A model generated the notes under the pieces. It worked only from the letters and a program-made list of their open reading frames with translations. It was not told the origin of the DNA and ran no database searches. Shown here piece after piece: positions 61,504 to 64,000 of a DNA stretch of 64,000 bases (the first letter of the stretch is position 1; every line of letters starts with the position of its first letter). Both the position numbers and the translations under genes were made by a program. This DNA comes from SB25 sp050180705 (GTDB lineage Bacteria; Bacteroidota; Bacteroidia; Bacteroidales; Tenuifilaceae), in NCBI GenBank assembly GCA_050180705.1, contig JBFXDX010000002.1:248001-312000 (forward strand), in the 5' to 3' direction.

Positions 61504-61747
61504 CACTTCGGAAGGGGGAGGGGGTACTTCCGAAGTACCCCCCCTACTTCCGAAGTACCCTATCGTATCGTTTTGATACGATGGCCTATTAAAACGATAG
61601 ACTTGCCTGTCAGTTTGACGCGATAGCCTATCGATTGGATGCGATGTCCTATTGTTTTGATAGGACGATCTGTCAAATTGACGCGCCATCCTATCCTTTT
61701 GATACGATCGCCTATCGTTTCGATACAGAGGCCTATCAATTCGATGG
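61504..61747. repeat. 21-nt tandem hairpin array (plus three 20-nt units)
   Basis: Three units with ACTTCGGAAG or TACTTCCGAAGTA are spaced 20 nt apart (61505, 61525, 61545). Nine units of exactly 21 nt follow from 61563 (boundaries 61584, 61605, 61626, 61647, 61668, 61689, 61710, 61731). In every one, bases 4-7 can pair with 13-16: TATC/GATA in most, GTC/GAC with a T-G closing pair in units 3 and 6, TATT/GATA in 2 and 5. It lies between the convergent ends of the HHH-barrel gene and pyrE. Confidence 0.85.
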
Positions 61748-61850
61748 ACTTTTGGGGTTTAGGAGTGGGTGTCCCTTTTTTATTATGTGCTTTCCGTTAT
61801 TTGCTCGAAGGTATTGGGGTTGTTTTGGGCTTTGTCTGTTGCCTGTAAAT

Positions 61851-61875
61851 AAAAAGTCGGATGATTAATCCGACT
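61851..61875 (-). terminator. pyrE terminator
   Basis: AGTCGGAT (61855-61862) and ATCCGACT (61868-61875) form a perfect 8-bp stem with a 5-nt loop; on the minus strand it is followed by TTTTTATTT. It lies 34 nt past the pyrE stop. A T-rich run on the other side could also serve plus-strand transcripts. Confidence 0.8.
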
Positions 61876-61908
61876 CGTTTGTTTTTTATCGTAGACTTTT
61901 ATGTTGTG

Positions 61909-62535
61909 CTATTTGCCCCAGGTGTCCGGATTTTCGCGCCACGAGTTTAGTAGCTGTAGCTGTTCGGATTTTACATAGCCGTTCTCTATGGCAATGCCTA
62001 TTAGCTCGGAGTAGTTCGATAGGGTATCGAATGCAACGCCTGCCTTGGCAAATCCCTCGGTGCCCTGGTTAAACTGGTAGGTGAATATTGCCACAAGGCC
62101 AAGCACATTACAACCCGCTGCTTTAAGGGCTTCAACGGCTGCAAGGCTACTCATTCCGGTGGATATTAAATCCTCGATAACTACTACCTTTTGTCCGGGT
62201 TTATAGTCGCCCTCAATTTGATTGGATAGCCCGTGCGATTTTGGCGCAGACCTTACGTATATGAACGGAAGACTCATACGATCGGCAACTAGCATTCCAT
62301 GTGCAATTGCACCTGTGGCCACCCCGGCAATTATTTCTACATCGGGATATTTTGCCTTTATTAGCTCCACAAAACCGTTGCATACAACATTTCTTACCTC
62401 GGGAAACGATAGTGTTTTTCGGTTGTCGCAGTATATTGGCGATTTCCATCCCGATGCCCATGTAAAAGGATTTGCAGGATTGAGTTTTATTGCATTAATT
62501 TGAAGTAAGTTTGACGCAATTGTTTTGTTTGCCAT
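61909..62535 (-). CDS. pyrE: Orotate phosphoribosyltransferase
   Basis: 208 residues. PFTWASGWKSPIYCDNRKTLSFPEVR is the OPRT substrate region, VEIIAGVATGAIAHGMLVADRMSLPFIYVRSAPKSHGLSNQIEG is typical of the short-form bacterial enzyme, and the PRPP loop is VVVIEDLISTGMSSLAAVEAL. It makes orotidine monophosphate in pyrimidine synthesis. Its ATG (62535-62533) overlaps the ATG of the divergent NUDIX gene. Confidence 0.96.
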   Translation of the reverse strand: MANKTIASNLLQINAIKLNPANPFTWASGWKSPIYCDNRKTLSFPEVRNVVCNGFVELIKAKYPDVEIIAGVATGAIAHGMLVADRMSLPFIYVRSAPKSHGLSNQIEGDYKPGQKVVVIEDLISTGMSSLAAVEALKAAGCNVLGLVAIFTYQFNQGTEGFAKAGVAFDTLSNYSELIGIAIENGYVKSEQLQLLNSWRENPDTWGK

Positions 62536-63160
62536 GTCTCAAGAATTTGTTATTTATTTCGATAATCGTAAGTTCGTAATTACTTCGTGCATTAATAAAT
62601 ATTTTGAGGGGAATAGCATGGGGTTATTCTTTAGAAACCCAACCCGTCAAGATTTCTCAAAATTACTCGAAATTTTCCAAACGCATCGGGTCGTTCATAA
62701 TCTTTTTGTGGGTGATATTGATACCGATATGCTTTTCGATCAGTTTGCATCAAACTTTACAGTGATTGATGCCGCTGGCGGAGTTGTGCAAAACGACCGT
62801 GGCGAGTTTCTGCTGATACACCGAAGGGGTATGTGGGATTTGCCCAAGGGGAAAATTGAGCGTGGTGAAACGATTGAGGAGGCTGCTCTGCGCGAGGTTA
62901 TGGAGGAAACCGGTGTTGGTAACCTGTCGCTCGGAAATCTTATTACAGTAACCTATCATACCTACGAGGAGAAGGGAAAACTATTCCTAAAGCGTTCGTA
63001 CTGGTATGCAATGAAAAGTTTGAGCCACGATGGTCTTGTTCCCCAAACCGAGGAGGATATCGATAAGGCCGAATGGGTGGATGCTACCCAATTGCCTTAC
63101 TACTTAATTGAGGCCTACAGCAACATTCGGGATGTCATGGCAATTGCGGCTAATCTTTAA
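62534..63160 (+). CDS. NUDIX hydrolase
   Basis: 208 residues from the ATG at 62534 (MSQEFVIYFDNRKFVIT). The Nudix box is GKIERGETIEEAALREVMEETGVG, complete, within a hydrolase domain at residues 70-200 (AAGGVVQNDRGEFLLIHRRGMWDLPKG). The first 65 residues are an extra domain found in Bacteroidota relatives. The substrate is some nucleoside-diphosphate-linked compound, not identifiable. The start overlaps the pyrE start on the other strand, and the 3' end overlaps the converging thioredoxin-fold gene by 4 nt. Confidence 0.87.
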   Translation: MSQEFVIYFDNRKFVITSCINKYFEGNSMGLFFRNPTRQDFSKLLEIFQTHRVVHNLFVGDIDTDMLFDQFASNFTVIDAAGGVVQNDRGEFLLIHRRGMWDLPKGKIERGETIEEAALREVMEETGVGNLSLGNLITVTYHTYEEKGKLFLKRSYWYAMKSLSHDGLVPQTEEDIDKAEWVDATQLPYYLIEAYSNIRDVMAIAANL

Positions 63161-64000
63161 ATTTGCCCTCTATCGCGTAATATCTGAAAGAATTTCATCT
63201 CGAAATTTTCCTTGGGCGATGGCGCTGGCGAGTATATCAGCCTTTTATCGGGTCCAATCAGGAAATAGGTAGGGTAAGCCCTAATGTCGAAATCTTTAAT
63301 AATATCGGGTTTTGCTCCATAGTGGAGGAAAGTCCAAGTGTAGCCCGAGTTTTTCAGGAACGATTTAAGGTCGTTGATGTCCCTATCGGCCGATATCGAT
63401 ACTATTTCCAGATGCTTGCCGTACTTCTTCTGAAGCTTTTCGAGCAGCGAGAATTCCTGAAGGCAAGTGTAGCTGGTGGTGGTGCAAAAATTCAGGTAAA
63501 CGTATTTTCCCTCAAACTTATCGAGACTAACGTCGTTGCCATTAATATCTTTTAGCACAAATGCATTGGGAACAAAGCCCGGAAGCAACTTTGTGATTTT
63601 CCCCCTGATGTTCTCGGCAATTAGCAGGTGATCGGCAATTTTGGTGGTTCGGTAAACGGAGTCGAGTAGTGTTAAAAGCGCCGATCGGGAGAAGTTATCG
63701 CTGAAAAACTCGTCGTACAGAGCCTTTAGTATTACCATTTCCATTAGCGTGTCGTTGCTCAGCACCTCGTTCTCCGATAGGGTTTCCTTTAGCTTTGTCA
63801 AACTTCTATCAACAGATATATCCTTGAAAATTACGCTGCCCGAGTTGGTTCGCGAGAAAAACAGAAAGTATTTGTCGTAAACAAGGTTGAAGAGCTCCAT
63901 GTATGCAGGGTTGTTGTACATAATGGGTTTGTTCAGGAAAAGCTCGTTCGACACGCTGGTCGATTTTTTGTAAAAGGTGATTTGCTTAAGCAACCCATAA
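63157..64000 (-). CDS. TlpA-like thioredoxin-fold protein, 5' end outside window
   Basis: The frame stays open to the window edge (at least 281 residues), so the start is not visible. After a helical region, residues of the last 140 form a redoxin/TlpA domain: VPNAFVLKDINGNDVSLDKFEGKYVYLNFCTTTSYTCLQEFSLLEKLQKKYG. Compared with the usual NFWATWCxxC pattern the first active-site Cys is Ser and only the second remains. The rest (VSISADRDINDLKSFLKNSGYTWTFLHYG, DFDIRAYPTYFLIGPDKRLIYSPA) including the cis-proline motif YPTYF is normal. Classical disulfide chemistry is therefore doubtful. Confidence 0.8.
   Translation of the reverse strand, partial: YGLLKQITFYKKSTSVSNELFLNKPIMYNNPAYMELFNLVYDKYFLFFSRTNSGSVIFKDISVDRSLTKLKETLSENEVLSNDTLMEMVILKALYDEFFSDNFSRSALLTLLDSVYRTTKIADHLLIAENIRGKITKLLPGFVPNAFVLKDINGNDVSLDKFEGKYVYLNFCTTTSYTCLQEFSLLEKLQKKYGKHLEIVSISADRDINDLKSFLKNSGYTWTFLHYGAKPDIIKDFDIRAYPTYFLIGPDKRLIYSPAPSPKENFEMKFFQILRDRGQI

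Noticed and set aside
61492..61868. Open frames through the 21-nt array (YxFD heptads on plus, a matching one on minus)
   Set aside because: The plus frame has TAA in unit 2 and no family features; stem covariation explains conservation better. A translated peptide is not excluded.

Overview
The window looks like chromosomal DNA of a Bacteroidota bacterium, most likely of the Bacteroidales type. The evidence is fourfold. Promoters match the Bacteroidota pattern TTTG-N19-TAnnTTTG. Start codons mostly lack Shine-Dalgarno sequences. Several families are typical of the phylum (GSCFA protein, HU-HIG histone-like protein, 23S-IVP four-helix-bundle proteins, alpha-2-macroglobulin lipoprotein, PorV-like barrel). 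The gene neighbourhoods (suf operon with sufT-like gene, dcw cluster, obg/adk/hpt) also fit. No rRNA, tRNA, CRISPR array or prophage was seen.

Layout. 1-1413 (minus): a TTG-started EamA permease followed by the start of an S41/PDZ-like lipoprotein that runs off the window. 1473-8367 (minus): one long SUF iron-sulfur operon, sufB-C-D-S-E and a SufT-like gene, with its own promoter and terminator. It carries two four-helix-bundle (23S-IVP family) genes at two different junctions, one of them cut short by an in-frame TGA. 8493-13386: small genes (DUF4440 lipoprotein, lysophospholipase-like hydrolase, GSCFA protein, HlyIII/PAQR protein, DUF2185 protein, YqeY, HU-HIG). 13793-22355 (plus): alpha-2-macroglobulin plus penicillin-binding protein 1C, a known periplasmic defence/repair pair, here separated by an IS200-like transposase with REP-like palindromes. 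22715-26654 (minus): amino-acid racemase/GNAT pair, then an ECF sigma, anti-sigma and beta-propeller operon. 27028-31921 (plus): two hybrid histidine kinases. 31958-36138 (minus): glutaminase, three small envelope proteins and GapN-type dehydrogenase. 36299-38109 (plus): a BlaI/BlaR1-type repressor and sensor protease with a palindromic operator over the -7 box. 38233-54077 (plus): the full division and wall cluster mraZ-rsmH-ftsL-ftsI-murE-mraY-murD-ftsW-murG-murC-ftsQ-ftsA-ftsZ. 54177-57760 (minus): PAP2 phosphatase, obgE, adk, hpt and a small STAS-like protein. 57945-61434 (plus): purE, a PorV-like barrel and a helix-hairpin-helix/barrel protein. 61851-64000: pyrE and a NUDIX gene head to head with overlapping start codons, then the end of a TlpA-like gene.

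The most unusual material is outside genes. Three unrelated intergenic regions (12887-12998, 22405-22672, 61504-61747) hold tandem arrays with a period of about 21-22 nt (or 2 x 21). Nearly every unit can fold into its own small hairpin. Unit sequence differs completely between loci, but within an array the stem bases change together, most clearly at 61563-61747. All three lie at the 3' ends of genes. I know of no named element with this design; that is my reading and has not been checked against databases. A second dispersed signal is a CAAC-rich word of about 25-30 nt found in either orientation between genes of the suf and dcw operons.
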